Positions 1-7,982 of a DNA stretch of 64,000 nucleotides are shown one piece after another; positions within the stretch are counted from its first letter, which is position 1; each line of letters begins with the position of its first letter. Where the stretch lies: the NCBI RefSeq assembly GCF_003611275.1, contig NZ_CP020695.1, forward strand, positions 129,277 through 193,276, given 5' to 3'. The notes under the pieces were generated by a model, which was not told the origin of the DNA, searched no databases, and was given only the letters and a program-made list of their open reading frames with translations. Source of the DNA: Sulfitobacter sp. D7. Lineage in GTDB: Bacteria; Pseudomonadota; Alphaproteobacteria; Rhodobacterales; Rhodobacteraceae. The position numbers were made by a program, and so were the translations under genes.

Positions 1-1279
1 AGATCAGGTTCGCCCCCCCCGCAATCTGCCCGGTGGCAGAGACGGGATCGAAGCCGGGCGTGTCCATAAAGACCAGCCCCTTTTGCGTCACCGCTTCGGC
101 ATAGCGGTAAACCTCCATCAACCCGGTGCTGCCGCTTTTCTTGGCCCCGCCGAGCGATTTTTCCAACACATTCGCCAGACCGCCCGCCTGATTGCCGGGG
201 CTGACCACGCCGTTGATCTGAGTATCGCGGCCCTTGGTATGCTCCAGCCACCAGTCCATGCGTTCGACCAGTTTGCGGCCCACCTCTTCGCTGCGGGCGC
301 GGCGGGTCAGCAGGTGTTCGACGCCGAAAATCTCGGGCGTCTCCGACAGGATCGCCGTGCCGCCGTTGCGCACGAGGATATCCGCCGCAGCCCCAAGCCC
401 GGGGTTGGCCGACAGACCCGAAAGCCCGTCCGACCCGCCGCATTGCATTCCGATGGTGATATGCTCTGCCGAACAGGGTTCGCGCCGCACGGCATTGGCC
501 TGATCCAACATCTCGCGCACGGCGTCCTTGCCATCGGCAATCGCGCGGGCCGTGCCGCCGACGTGCTGCATGGTGATGGTGCGCAGCATCTTGCCCTCGG
601 CCAGTCCTTCCTCCTCAAAGAACTGCGCCAAATTGTTGCGCTCGCACCCCAGCGACAGGACCACGGCCCCGGCCAGATTGGGGTGGCGGATATAGCCCGA
701 GAGCGTGCGCCGCAGCAGGTCCATCGGCTCGCCTGTCAGCTCCATCCCGCAGCCGGATTCGTGGATGAAGGGGATCACCCCGTCGACGTTCTCCCATGCC
801 TCCATCCGCTCTTCGTCGAAGTAGTTGGCGATCTTGCGCGCCACGGTGGCGGAGCAATTCACGGTTACAAAAAGCCCGATGTAGTTGCGCGTGCCCACGC
901 GGCCATTCGCGCGGCGGATGCCCATGAACTGCGCGCGGTCTGAAGGCGGCAGCAGGTCGGTCGGGGTATAGTCGCGGGCAAAGGCATAGTCTTTGTCGAC
1001 CGCGTCGAACTTGATGTTGTGGCTGTGCAGCCAATCGCCTGCGGCGATCTCCTCTGCCGCGTAGCCGATGACGGTGTCGAATTTCAGGATCGGCGCGCCC
1101 CGCTGGATCGGGCGGATCGCGATCTTGTGTCCTTGGGGCGTATCGTGGTTGGCACGCAGCCCGTCTTGCGGCAATACCGCCCCTTGGGGCACCGCCGAGG
1201 TCGCCACGACCACGTTATCCGTCGGTGACAGCAGCATCACCTTTACGCGTCTGTCCTCTTGCATGGTCTGGCTGTCCAT
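1..1279 (-). CDS. UxaA/GarD-family sugar-acid dehydratase (3' end outside window)
   Basis: The reading frame is open from an ATG at 1279 to the window edge, giving 426 codons and no stop, so the C-terminus is missing. A GGGAG ribosome site sits 6-7 nt before the ATG. The first ~100 residues look like the SAF domain of altronate/galactarate dehydratases (VKVMLLSPTDNVVVATSAV near the start, GHKIAIRPI). The rest matches the UxaA C-terminal domain: GRVGTRNYIGL, HESGCGME, LSLGCERNN, GMQCGGSDGLSG and SETPEIFG. The cysteines in these blocks are those expected to hold the metal or Fe-S site. Family members remove water from D-altronate, galactarate or related acids to give 2-keto-3-deoxy acids. It is divergent from the GntR gene and shares the operator-bearing promoter. 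The exact substrate cannot be read from sequence. Confidence 0.9.
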   Translation of the reverse strand, partial: MDSQTMQEDRRVKVMLLSPTDNVVVATSAVPQGAVLPQDGLRANHDTPQGHKIAIRPIQRGAPILKFDTVIGYAAEEIAAGDWLHSHNIKFDAVDKDYAFARDYTPTDLLPPSDRAQFMGIRRANGRVGTRNYIGLFVTVNCSATVARKIANYFDEERMEAWENVDGVIPFIHESGCGMELTGEPMDLLRRTLSGYIRHPNLAGAVVLSLGCERNNLAQFFEEEGLAEGKMLRTITMQHVGGTARAIADGKDAVREMLDQANAVRREPCSAEHITIGMQCGGSDGLSGLSANPGLGAAADILVRNGGTAILSETPEIFGVEHLLTRRARSEEVGRKLVERMDWWLEHTKGRDTQINGVVSPGNQAGGLANVLEKSLGGAKKSGSTGLMEVYRYAEAVTQKGLVFMDTPGFDPVSATGQIAGGANLI

Positions 1280-1332
1280 CGGATGCTCCCCCCAGGGTGT
1301 CGAAAAAAACCGCTTCGGTAAGATGTCATTAA

Positions 1333-1344
1333 CTGATATATTAG
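1333..1344. promoter_or_regulatory. Candidate GntR operator, copy 1 (divergent promoter)
   Basis: The 12-mer CTGATATATTAG is palindromic except at one base pair. It lies in the 90-bp gap between the divergent dehydratase (ATG at 1279) and GntR (ATG at 1370). The same motif recurs at 5580 (CTGATATATTAC) and, inverted, at 19487 (CTTATATATTAG), each time in another divergent promoter. This is the pattern of a regulon operator; assigning it to the adjacent GntR protein is inference. Confidence 0.65.
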
Positions 1345-1369
1345 ATTTAATAGCTATGGAAGAGCCCAC

Positions 1370-2146
1370 ATGACCTCATCGAACAGATCCGCCGCACAGA
1401 GCGCACAGACCCTCGCTAAAAGCATTTTGGGCGGCGGGACTGACTTGGGTCTGTTTGAGGGTGGGCCAACGGGGCGCGGGGTCTATGCCACGCTGCGCGA
1501 TCAGATTGTCCGGCTCGACCTGCCGCCCGGCACCCCGCTTTTGCGTGCCGAATTGGCCGAAACCCATGGGGTGAGCCTGACGCCGCTGCGCGATGCACTG
1601 CAGCAGCTCGCCAAGGAGGGGCTGGTCAAGATCTACCCGCAATCGCGCACGTTGGTGACGCCAATCGACATGTCGGCGATCCGCGAAGCGCAGTTCATGC
1701 GCATCGCGCTAGAGACCGAAGTCGTGCGCCGTTTGGCCGCCGAGATCGCGCCCGAAGCCCTGACCCGTCTGCGCAGCATCGTCGCCCTGCAAAGCAGCAT
1801 CTCGGACCAACCCGGCGACGTGCCGACTTTTCAGGAGTTGGACGAGGTGTTTCACCAGACCCTCTTTGTGGCAGCAGGCCACGTGCAAAGCCAGCGCATC
1901 ATGCGCAGTCACGCGGGCCATCTGGAACGTCTGCGCCGCCTGCATTTGGATGACATTGATGAGGCGGGGCGCATCCTGAACAACAAGGACGTGATCGGGG
2001 GCCACAGCCGGATCCTTGATGGGATTGAAGCGGGCGATGCCCCTGCCGCGATGGAGGCGCTGCGCCAACACCTGCAACGCACCGTTGACCGCATGACCGA
2101 GAAACGGGCGGCTTTCCCGGAGTATTTCACCCCGGAAAAGCCCTGA
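1370..2146 (+). CDS. GntR-family regulator, FadR subfamily (FCD domain)
   Basis: 258 residues. A winged-helix GntR domain covers roughly residues 35-105 (YATLRDQIVRLDLPPGTPL, then GVSLTPLRDALQQLAKEGLV). An all-helical FCD ligand domain follows at about 110-245. The FCD metal-site histidines are visible in ELDEVFHQTLF, GGHSRILDGI and LRQHLQRT; FCD proteins usually bind a carboxylate such as a sugar acid through this metal. The first ~33 residues are a non-conserved extension; the ATG at 1370 has GGAAGAG upstream. It sits between the two arms of the sugar-acid cluster and shares its promoter region with the UxaA-type gene, so it is the natural candidate for the CTNATATATTAG-binding regulator. 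It probably represses the pathway until the acid or its keto-deoxy product is present. Confidence 0.9.
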   Translation: MTSSNRSAAQSAQTLAKSILGGGTDLGLFEGGPTGRGVYATLRDQIVRLDLPPGTPLLRAELAETHGVSLTPLRDALQQLAKEGLVKIYPQSRTLVTPIDMSAIREAQFMRIALETEVVRRLAAEIAPEALTRLRSIVALQSSISDQPGDVPTFQELDEVFHQTLFVAAGHVQSQRIMRSHAGHLERLRRLHLDDIDEAGRILNNKDVIGGHSRILDGIEAGDAPAAMEALRQHLQRTVDRMTEKRAAFPEYFTPEKP

Positions 2147-2147
2147 T

Positions 2148-2858
2148 TCAGCGGTTGTTGGCCTTGCGCCATTCCGCGAACCTATCGAGGTTTTCCTGCT
2201 TGGTGCCCGGATAAAGTCCGATGATCCCCGCGCCGCCTTTGACCTCCTCGACGACGAAATCCTCATAGGCCGTCATCTCTACCGCCTCATCCGCGACCTC
2301 TTCGGCGATATCTGCGGGGATGATGATTACGCAGTCGTCGTCGCCCACCACGATATCACCGGGAAAGACCGGTGCATCGCCGCAGCCGACGGGGCAGTTG
2401 ATCTCTATCGCCTCATGGAGGGTCAGGTTCGTGGGGCTTGAGGGCCGCGCGTGGTAGGCGGGCATCTCGAGCGCGCCAATGGTCGCGGCATCACGCAGCC
2501 CGCCATCTGTCACCACCCCCGCCGCGCCGCGCATCATCAGACGGGTGATGAGGATATCCCCAGCACTCGCGGCACGCGCATCCTTACGGCTGTCCATCAC
2601 CAGCACATGGCCCTCGGGGCATGTCTCAATCGCGACGCGCTGCGGGTGTTCGGGATTGCGAAACTCGACCAGTTGATTGCGGTCTTCGCGGGCGGGCATA
2701 TAGCGCAGCGTGAACGCCGGGCCGACCATATTCTGCCCCTTTGCCGCGACCGGGCCGACCCCCTGCACCACCTGATTGCGCAACCCGCGTTTATACAGCG
2801 CCGTGGCCAGCGTCGCGACTGAGACCGCCTTGAGTTTCTCGCGTAGTTCGGGGGTCAT
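2148..2858 (-). CDS. RraA-like aldolase/oxaloacetate decarboxylase-family protein
   Basis: 236 residues from the ATG at 2858, which overlaps the stop of the upstream DHDPS-like gene in an ATGA junction. Longer readings of this frame start inside that gene and are rejected. The fold is that of RraA / 4-hydroxy-4-methyl-2-oxoglutarate aldolase, shown by GAAGVVTDGGLRDAATI (the metal- and substrate-binding GGxRD), GDILITRLMMRG and PGDIVVGDDDCVIIIP. Enzymes of this class cleave 4-carboxy-4-hydroxy-2-oxo acids or decarboxylate oxaloacetate; the E. coli RNase E inhibitor is a relative, but that role is not implied here. It is the last gene of the leftward unit IlvD-DHDPS-RraA, suggesting it handles a downstream keto acid of the same pathway. 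Confidence 0.85.
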   Translation of the reverse strand: MTPELREKLKAVSVATLATALYKRGLRNQVVQGVGPVAAKGQNMVGPAFTLRYMPAREDRNQLVEFRNPEHPQRVAIETCPEGHVLVMDSRKDARAASAGDILITRLMMRGAAGVVTDGGLRDAATIGALEMPAYHARPSSPTNLTLHEAIEINCPVGCGDAPVFPGDIVVGDDDCVIIIPADIAEEVADEAVEMTAYEDFVVEEVKGGAGIIGLYPGTKQENLDRFAEWRKANNR

Positions 2859-3766
2859 GCTCTCTCTCCCTTTAGTCCGTTGTCTGTTATGAATTGGTCC
2901 AGCACCGCCTGCTGCCGCTCTGTCAGGGGCCAAGCGGAGGGCGGGCGCGTGGCCCCGCAATCCTGTCCGATGGCCATAAGGGCGGCTTTGACACCGGTGA
3001 CATTGGTGCCGTTATGCTCTTCCGCGCGGATGTCCTCAAAGGCGCGCATCCCTGCGATAAGGCGGTTCGCCTCGGCGTAGTTGCCTGCATCCAGTGCCGC
3101 GTGAATGGCGACCGACCGCTCGGGCCAGACGTTGATAAGGCCCGAGGTGAACCCCCGCGCCCCCACGGCATAGAGCGGCGGTGCCCAGACCTCGGCCAGC
3201 CCGCCGACCCAGACGATATCATCCGGCGCCGCCTCAATCGCGCGGGCAAGGTTCAAAGGGTTCGGCGTGGCCCATTTGACCCCCTTCACCCCCTCGACTT
3301 CGCACAACCGCGCGATGCCCTCGGGCCCCATCGCATCATTGCGCAGATACAGCATCACCGGCAGCCCGCCCGACGCATCCCGCACCGCGCGCACATAATC
3401 GACCGTGCCACGGGGGGAGACGAAGGGATCGGGCGGTTGGTGAATCATCAACGCATCCGCCCCAGCCTCGGCGCTTGCCTTGGCCAGCGCGCAGGCATCG
3501 CGAATGCCGCGCCCGACACCCGCAAGCAGCGGCGCGCGCCCGTCGATCATCTGCGCAACCTCGCGGACCATGGTGCAGGCCTCATCATTGGTCAGCGCGT
3601 AATATTCGCCGGTGTTGCCATTCACGACCGGGATATGCACCCCGGCGGCGAGCGCGCGGTCGATGATCGGGGCCAGCTTGCGCGGCGCAATCTCTCCAGC
3701 ATCGTCATAGGGCGTCACGAGGATGCCCGAGATGCCGGTGAGCGCTTTTGATAGATCATGTGTCAT
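2855..3766 (-). CDS. DHDPS-family keto-deoxy sugar-acid dehydratase or aldolase
   Basis: 303 residues, the normal length for the dihydrodipicolinate synthase/N-acetylneuraminate lyase class I aldolase family. Visible motifs are VVNGNTGEYYAL (carboxylate-binding loop, ~48-57), MLYLRND (Tyr140, proton relay) and GVKGVKWATPN (Schiff-base lysine, probably Lys164). Beside an IlvD-type dehydratase and a ketoglutarate-semialdehyde-type dehydrogenase, the likely reaction is dehydration of 2-keto-3-deoxy-pentonate, or dehydration-decarboxylation of 5-keto-4-deoxyglucarate, giving 2-oxoglutarate semialdehyde. A retro-aldol reaction is the alternative. It follows the IlvD gene by 11 nt and overlaps the RraA gene by 4 nt, so the three are co-transcribed. 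Confidence 0.85.
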   Translation of the reverse strand: MTHDLSKALTGISGILVTPYDDAGEIAPRKLAPIIDRALAAGVHIPVVNGNTGEYYALTNDEACTMVREVAQMIDGRAPLLAGVGRGIRDACALAKASAEAGADALMIHQPPDPFVSPRGTVDYVRAVRDASGGLPVMLYLRNDAMGPEGIARLCEVEGVKGVKWATPNPLNLARAIEAAPDDIVWVGGLAEVWAPPLYAVGARGFTSGLINVWPERSVAIHAALDAGNYAEANRLIAGMRAFEDIRAEEHNGTNVTGVKAALMAIGQDCGATRPPSAWPLTERQQAVLDQFITDNGLKGERA

Positions 3767-3777
3767 AGACGTACCCC

Positions 3778-5520
3778 TCAGAAAATATCCGGCTCACCCG
3801 CCGTTTGGCCAAAGGCCGCGGTGAGATAGTCGAAGTCGCAGCCCTGATCGGCCTGCCCCACATGGCGCTGGAACATATAGCCCCAGCCCCGCTCGAACCG
3901 CGGCTCAGGGGCTTTCCAAGCGGCGCGGCGGGCGGCGAGTTCATCCTCGTCCACCAGCATGTCGAGGGTGCGCGCCTCTAGGTCCATCCGCACGATGTCG
4001 CCCGTTTTCAGCAGCGCCAGTGGCCCGCCCACGAAAGACTCCGGCGCGACATGCAGGATGCAAGCGCCGTAAGACGTGCCCGACATCCGCGCGTCTGAGA
4101 TCCGCAGCATGTCGCGGTGGCCCTGTTTCAGCAGCGCCTTCGGCATCGGCAACATGCCCCATTCGGGCATCCCCGGCCCGCCCTGCGGCCCCGCGTTACG
4201 CAGCACCAGCACATGGTCCGGCGTCACGTCGAGATTTTCGTCATCAATCGCGGCCTTCATCTCGGGGTAGCTATCAAAGACCAGCGCCGGGCCTTCGTGG
4301 CGGTGGAACTTCGGGTCGCAAGCCGCCGGTTTGATCACCGCGCCATTGGGGCAAAGGTTGCCCTTAAGCACGGCGAGCGAGCCTTCTTTATAGACCGGGT
4401 TCGACAGGGGCCGGATCACGTCGTCATTATAGACAGGCGCGCCCGCGATCCCTTCCTCCAAGGGTTTGCCGGTGCAGGTGATCGCCGACCGGTCAAGCTT
4501 ATCGCCCAACTGATCCATCAGCGCCCGCAGACCGCCCGCGAAATAGAAATCCTCCATCAGGTATTCGCTGCTGCCCAAGGGTCGGATATTGGCAATAAGC
4601 GGTGTGGTGCGGCCCAGAGCGTCCAGATCGTTCAACTCCAGCGCCACACCCGCGCGACGCGCCATTGCCAAGAGATGCACCACCGCATTGGTCGAACAGC
4701 CTGTCGCCATCGCCACCGTCGCCGCGTTCTGCACGGCGGCGGGGGTGATGATCTTGTCCGGCGTCAGGTCTTCCCAAACCATATCGACGATCCGCCGCCC
4801 GCAAGAGGCGCTCATCCGTTTGTGGCCCGCATCCGCAGCGGGGATCGAGGTGGCCCCCGGCAGGGTCAGCCCCATCGCCTCGGCAATCGCGGTCATGGTC
4901 GAAGCGGTGCCCATGGTCATGCAATGCCCATAAGACCGCGCGATGCCGCCTTCTACGCCGACCCATTCCTCGGCCGAGATCGTGCCCGCGCGGCGCTCGT
5001 CCCAGAACTTCCACGCATCCGAGCCTGAGCCAAGGGCCCGCCCCGCGTAATTGCCGCGCAGCATCGGGCCTGCGGGCAAGAAGATGAACGGCACGCCTGC
5101 GCTGATCGCGCCCATGGTCAGACCCGGCGTGGATTTGTCACAGCCGCCCATCAGCACCACCCCGTCGAGCGGATGCGAGCGGATCGTCTCTTCGGTCTCC
5201 ATCGCGATCATATTGCGGTAGAGCATCGAAGTCGGCTTGGTGAAACTCTCGTCGATGGAAATCGTAGGGATCTCCAACCCCAGCCCGCCGGCCTGCGCGA
5301 TTCCCTTTTTCACGTCCTCCGCGCGGTCGCGGAAATGGAGGTGGCAGGGGTTCATCTCGGACCAAGTGTTCAGGATGCCGATCACCGGGCGGCCTTCCCA
5401 ATCCTCGGGGCCCAGACCCATCTGCATCATGCGCGACCGATGCCCAAAACTGCGCAGATCGTCGGGGGCAAACCAGCGCGCGCTGCGCAGCTGATCGGCG
5501 GTTTTCTTGGTCTCGGTCAT
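3778..5520 (-). CDS. IlvD/Edd-family sugar-acid dehydratase (L-arabinonate dehydratase-like)
   Basis: 580 residues. The closest remembered match in layout is L-arabinonate dehydratase of Rhizobium leguminosarum (about 579 aa). Three [2Fe-2S] ligands are at the equivalent positions: Cys59 (NPCHLH), Cys127 (GGCDKS, with Lys129 as the probable carbamylated lysine) and Cys200 (YGHCMTMGT). The catalytic serine is Ser480 in DARMSGTSYG. It removes water from an aldonic acid to give a 2-keto-3-deoxy acid. Arabinonate, xylonate, galactonate or fuconate are possible, because this subfamily is promiscuous and substrate cannot be fixed from motifs. It is the first gene of the leftward operon, divergent from the HpcH aldolase across a promoter holding operator copy 2. 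A true DHAD of branched-chain synthesis is less likely given the neighbours. Confidence 0.88.
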   Translation of the reverse strand: MTETKKTADQLRSARWFAPDDLRSFGHRSRMMQMGLGPEDWEGRPVIGILNTWSEMNPCHLHFRDRAEDVKKGIAQAGGLGLEIPTISIDESFTKPTSMLYRNMIAMETEETIRSHPLDGVVLMGGCDKSTPGLTMGAISAGVPFIFLPAGPMLRGNYAGRALGSGSDAWKFWDERRAGTISAEEWVGVEGGIARSYGHCMTMGTASTMTAIAEAMGLTLPGATSIPAADAGHKRMSASCGRRIVDMVWEDLTPDKIITPAAVQNAATVAMATGCSTNAVVHLLAMARRAGVALELNDLDALGRTTPLIANIRPLGSSEYLMEDFYFAGGLRALMDQLGDKLDRSAITCTGKPLEEGIAGAPVYNDDVIRPLSNPVYKEGSLAVLKGNLCPNGAVIKPAACDPKFHRHEGPALVFDSYPEMKAAIDDENLDVTPDHVLVLRNAGPQGGPGMPEWGMLPMPKALLKQGHRDMLRISDARMSGTSYGACILHVAPESFVGGPLALLKTGDIVRMDLEARTLDMLVDEDELAARRAAWKAPEPRFERGWGYMFQRHVGQADQGCDFDYLTAAFGQTAGEPDIF

Positions 5521-5579
5521 GGAATCCTCGCCAGCTAAAACATCATCGCAAAACGGGTGGAAAACACATCTTGCTCGAA

Positions 5580-5591
5580 CTGATATATTAC
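5580..5591. promoter_or_regulatory. Candidate GntR operator, copy 2
   Basis: CTGATATATTAC differs from the copy at 1333 only in its last base. It lies in the gap between the divergent IlvD-type gene (ATG at 5520) and the HpcH aldolase (ATG at 5638), 60 nt from the first and 46 nt from the second, where a bound repressor could control both. Confidence 0.65.
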
Positions 5592-5637
5592 CGTATCACC
5601 CCAATTGTCGATACCATTTGAGGGGCGCGTCGCGAAA

Positions 5638-6438
5638 ATGTCGGGAAAAACACTCAAGCAATCGCTTCGCCAAGGCAGCCGCTTGTCGGGTTTCTGGCTC
5701 TCGCTCTGCTCACCTACGGTGACGGAGATCGCCGCGGGCAGCGGGATCGATTGGTTGTTGCTAGACATGGAACATGCGCCGAATGACCTAAGCCAGATCA
5801 CCGATCATCTGCGCGCCGCAGGCAGCGCCAATCCCAATGCGCAGATGGTGGTGCGGATGCCCTCATCCGACCAGACGATGACCAAGCGGCTGCTGGATAT
5901 CGGCGTGCAAAATCTGATGTTCCCGATGATCCAAAACGCCGAAGACGCCCGCCGCGCCGTGTCATGGACCCGCTACCCTCCCGAAGGGCTGCGCGGCATC
6001 TCGGCTACGATTCGCGCCAATAACTACGCGCGGCAGACGGATTACCTGACCACATATACAGACGCGCAATGCGTCATCGTGCAGGTCGAGACCCCCGAAG
6101 CGGTCGACCAAATTCCCGCCATCGCCGCCGTGGCCGGCGTGGACGCGATCTTTATCGGGCCGGGCGATTTGTCGTCGGCGATGGGCCATACCGGCAACCC
6201 CATGCACCCCGATGTCCAAGACAAGATCCGCGAAGCGGTCGACGCCATTCACGCCGCCGGGCTGCCTGCGGGCATCCTTGGCTACGGCGCCGATCTGGCG
6301 CGCCGCTACTTTGACAACGGTATCGAATTCGTCGCCATCGCGGGCGACGCTTGGCTGCTCACGCGGCAGATGGACGCGCTGGTGCAAACCATGGCGCAGC
6401 CCTCCCCCACTTTGACACAGCAAACCGACAAGGATTGA
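5638..6438 (+). CDS. HpcH/HpaI-family 2-keto-3-deoxy acid aldolase
   Basis: 266 residues from the ATG at 5638; a TTG at 5605 in frame is an alternative start, but the family begins like KTLKQSLRQGSRLSGFW. This is a metal-dependent class II aldolase. Motifs are LLDMEHAP (His46), VVRMP (Arg73), VQVETPEAV (Glu151, metal) and FIGPGDLS (Asp177, metal). GarL-like members cleave 2-keto-3-deoxy-glucarate to pyruvate plus tartronate semialdehyde; others act on KDR or 4-hydroxy-2-ketoheptanedioate. The aldehyde dehydrogenase follows 2 nt later. The cluster therefore holds both a cleavage route (this enzyme) and a dehydration route (the DHDPS-like protein) for the same kind of intermediate. Confidence 0.87.
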   Translation: MSGKTLKQSLRQGSRLSGFWLSLCSPTVTEIAAGSGIDWLLLDMEHAPNDLSQITDHLRAAGSANPNAQMVVRMPSSDQTMTKRLLDIGVQNLMFPMIQNAEDARRAVSWTRYPPEGLRGISATIRANNYARQTDYLTTYTDAQCVIVQVETPEAVDQIPAIAAVAGVDAIFIGPGDLSSAMGHTGNPMHPDVQDKIREAVDAIHAAGLPAGILGYGADLARRYFDNGIEFVAIAGDAWLLTRQMDALVQTMAQPSPTLTQQTDKD

Positions 6439-6440
6439 TC

Positions 6441-7982
6441 ATGAGCGCTGACAGCAAGACATTTCACCCCCACGGCAAGCACTTGATCGCAGGCGAATGG
6501 ATCGGCGGCGGAGAAACCTTCGCCAATTCCCCCGCCACCGGCGAAAGCGACCAATTCCAAAGCGGCACCCCGGCCCATGTGGACCGCGCTTGCGAAGCCG
6601 CCGAGGACGCCTTTTGGTCCTACGCCTATTCAAGCCGCGAGAGCCGCGCCGATTTCCTTGACGCCATCGCAGACGAGATGGAGGCCCGCGCGGATATCAT
6701 CACAGAAGTTGGCGCGCGCGAATCTGGCCTGCCGACTGCCCGCCTTCAGGGCGAGCGCGGACGGACCATGGGGCAGCTTCGCCTCTTTGCCGATCACATC
6801 CGCAAAGGCGCCCATCTGGACCGTCGTGTCGACGGTGCCCTGCCCGAGCGCCAACCCATGCCCCGCCCCGACATCCGCATGATCCAGCGCCCCATCGGCC
6901 CGGTTGCGATATTCGGCGCGTCGAATTTTCCGCTGGCATTCTCCACCGCAGGCGGTGACACCGCCGCGGCGCTGGCGGCGGGCTGCCCGGTCATCGTGAA
7001 AGGCCATTCCGCCCATCCCGGCACGGGGGAGATTGTGGCCGAAGCGATCCATGCCGCGATCAAGAAATGCGACATTCATCCCGGTGTCTTCTCCCTCATC
7101 CATGCCAACAGCCGTGAAGTGGGCCAGACGCTGGTGCAGCATCCGCTGATCAAAGCCGTTGGCTTCACCGGCTCCCTCGGTGGAGGCCGCGCGCTGTTTG
7201 ACCTCTGCGCGCAACGGCCCGAGCCGATCCCGTTCTTCGGCGAGTTGGGCTCGGTCAATCCGATGTTCGTTCTGGCCGAGGCCACTCGAAACCGCGGCGC
7301 GGAAATCGGCGCTGGCTGGGCCGGGTCGCTGACCATGGGCGCGGGGCAGTTCTGCACCAACCCCGGCATCGCGGTCGTGGCCAAGGGGGCCGAGGGCGAT
7401 GCCTTTGTCGCAGCCGCGAAAGAGGCGCTTGAGCAGGTCGGCCCGCAGGTCATGCTGACCGACGGCATCGCCAAAGCCTACCGCGACGGTAAGGAACGTT
7501 TCACCGGGCGCAACGCGGTACGCGCGCTGGTGAGCAATGACAGCGAGGGGCGCAGCGCCCAGCCGAACCTCTTTGAAACCGATGCCGATACCTACCTACA
7601 AGACCACGCACTTGGCGAAGAGGTCTTTGGCCCCTTGGGTCTGGTGCTGCGGGTCTCGTCGGGCGATGAGATGCAAGAGCTTGCCAAAGGGTTCGAAGGC
7701 CAGCTAACCGCGACACTCCAGATGGACGAGGGCGACACCGAAGCCGCCAAGGCGCTGATGCCGATCCTTGAACGGAAAGCGGGCCGGGTGCTGGTGAACG
7801 GCTTCCCCACCGGGGTCGAGGTTTGCGATGCCATGGTGCACGGCGGCCCCTACCCGGCCTCCACCAACTTCGGCGCGACCTCCGTCGGCACCATGGCGAT
7901 CCGCCGCTTCCTGCGACCTGTCTCCTACCAGAACCTGCCCGAGGCCTTGCTGCCCGAAGATCTGCGCGGGGCATCGACATGA
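6441..7982 (+). CDS. Aldehyde dehydrogenase, 2-oxoglutarate semialdehyde dehydrogenase type
   Basis: 513 residues from the ATG at 6441, two bases after the aldolase stop; the longer in-frame reading runs into that gene. The N-terminus HLIAGEWIGGGETF and the ~510-residue length resemble the KGSADH branch of NAD(P)-dependent aldehyde dehydrogenases. Catalytic residues are in place: Glu268 in FFGELGSVNP and the nucleophile Cys305 in GAGQFCTNPG. The cofactor loop is VGFTGSLGGGRAL. The expected reaction is oxidation of 2,5-dioxopentanoate to 2-oxoglutarate, the last step of Weimberg-type pentose-acid and glucarate/galactarate pathways, which suits the neighbouring dehydratases. The stop overlaps the start of the hydroxyacid dehydrogenase (ATGA). 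Confidence 0.9.
   Translation: MSADSKTFHPHGKHLIAGEWIGGGETFANSPATGESDQFQSGTPAHVDRACEAAEDAFWSYAYSSRESRADFLDAIADEMEARADIITEVGARESGLPTARLQGERGRTMGQLRLFADHIRKGAHLDRRVDGALPERQPMPRPDIRMIQRPIGPVAIFGASNFPLAFSTAGGDTAAALAAGCPVIVKGHSAHPGTGEIVAEAIHAAIKKCDIHPGVFSLIHANSREVGQTLVQHPLIKAVGFTGSLGGGRALFDLCAQRPEPIPFFGELGSVNPMFVLAEATRNRGAEIGAGWAGSLTMGAGQFCTNPGIAVVAKGAEGDAFVAAAKEALEQVGPQVMLTDGIAKAYRDGKERFTGRNAVRALVSNDSEGRSAQPNLFETDADTYLQDHALGEEVFGPLGLVLRVSSGDEMQELAKGFEGQLTATLQMDEGDTEAAKALMPILERKAGRVLVNGFPTGVEVCDAMVHGGPYPASTNFGATSVGTMAIRRFLRPVSYQNLPEALLPEDLRGAST

Noticed and set aside
5605..5637. TTG start for the HpcH aldolase
   Set aside because: The ATG at 5638 matches the usual family N-terminus; the TTG extension adds unrelated residues close to the operator. 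It cannot be ruled out completely.
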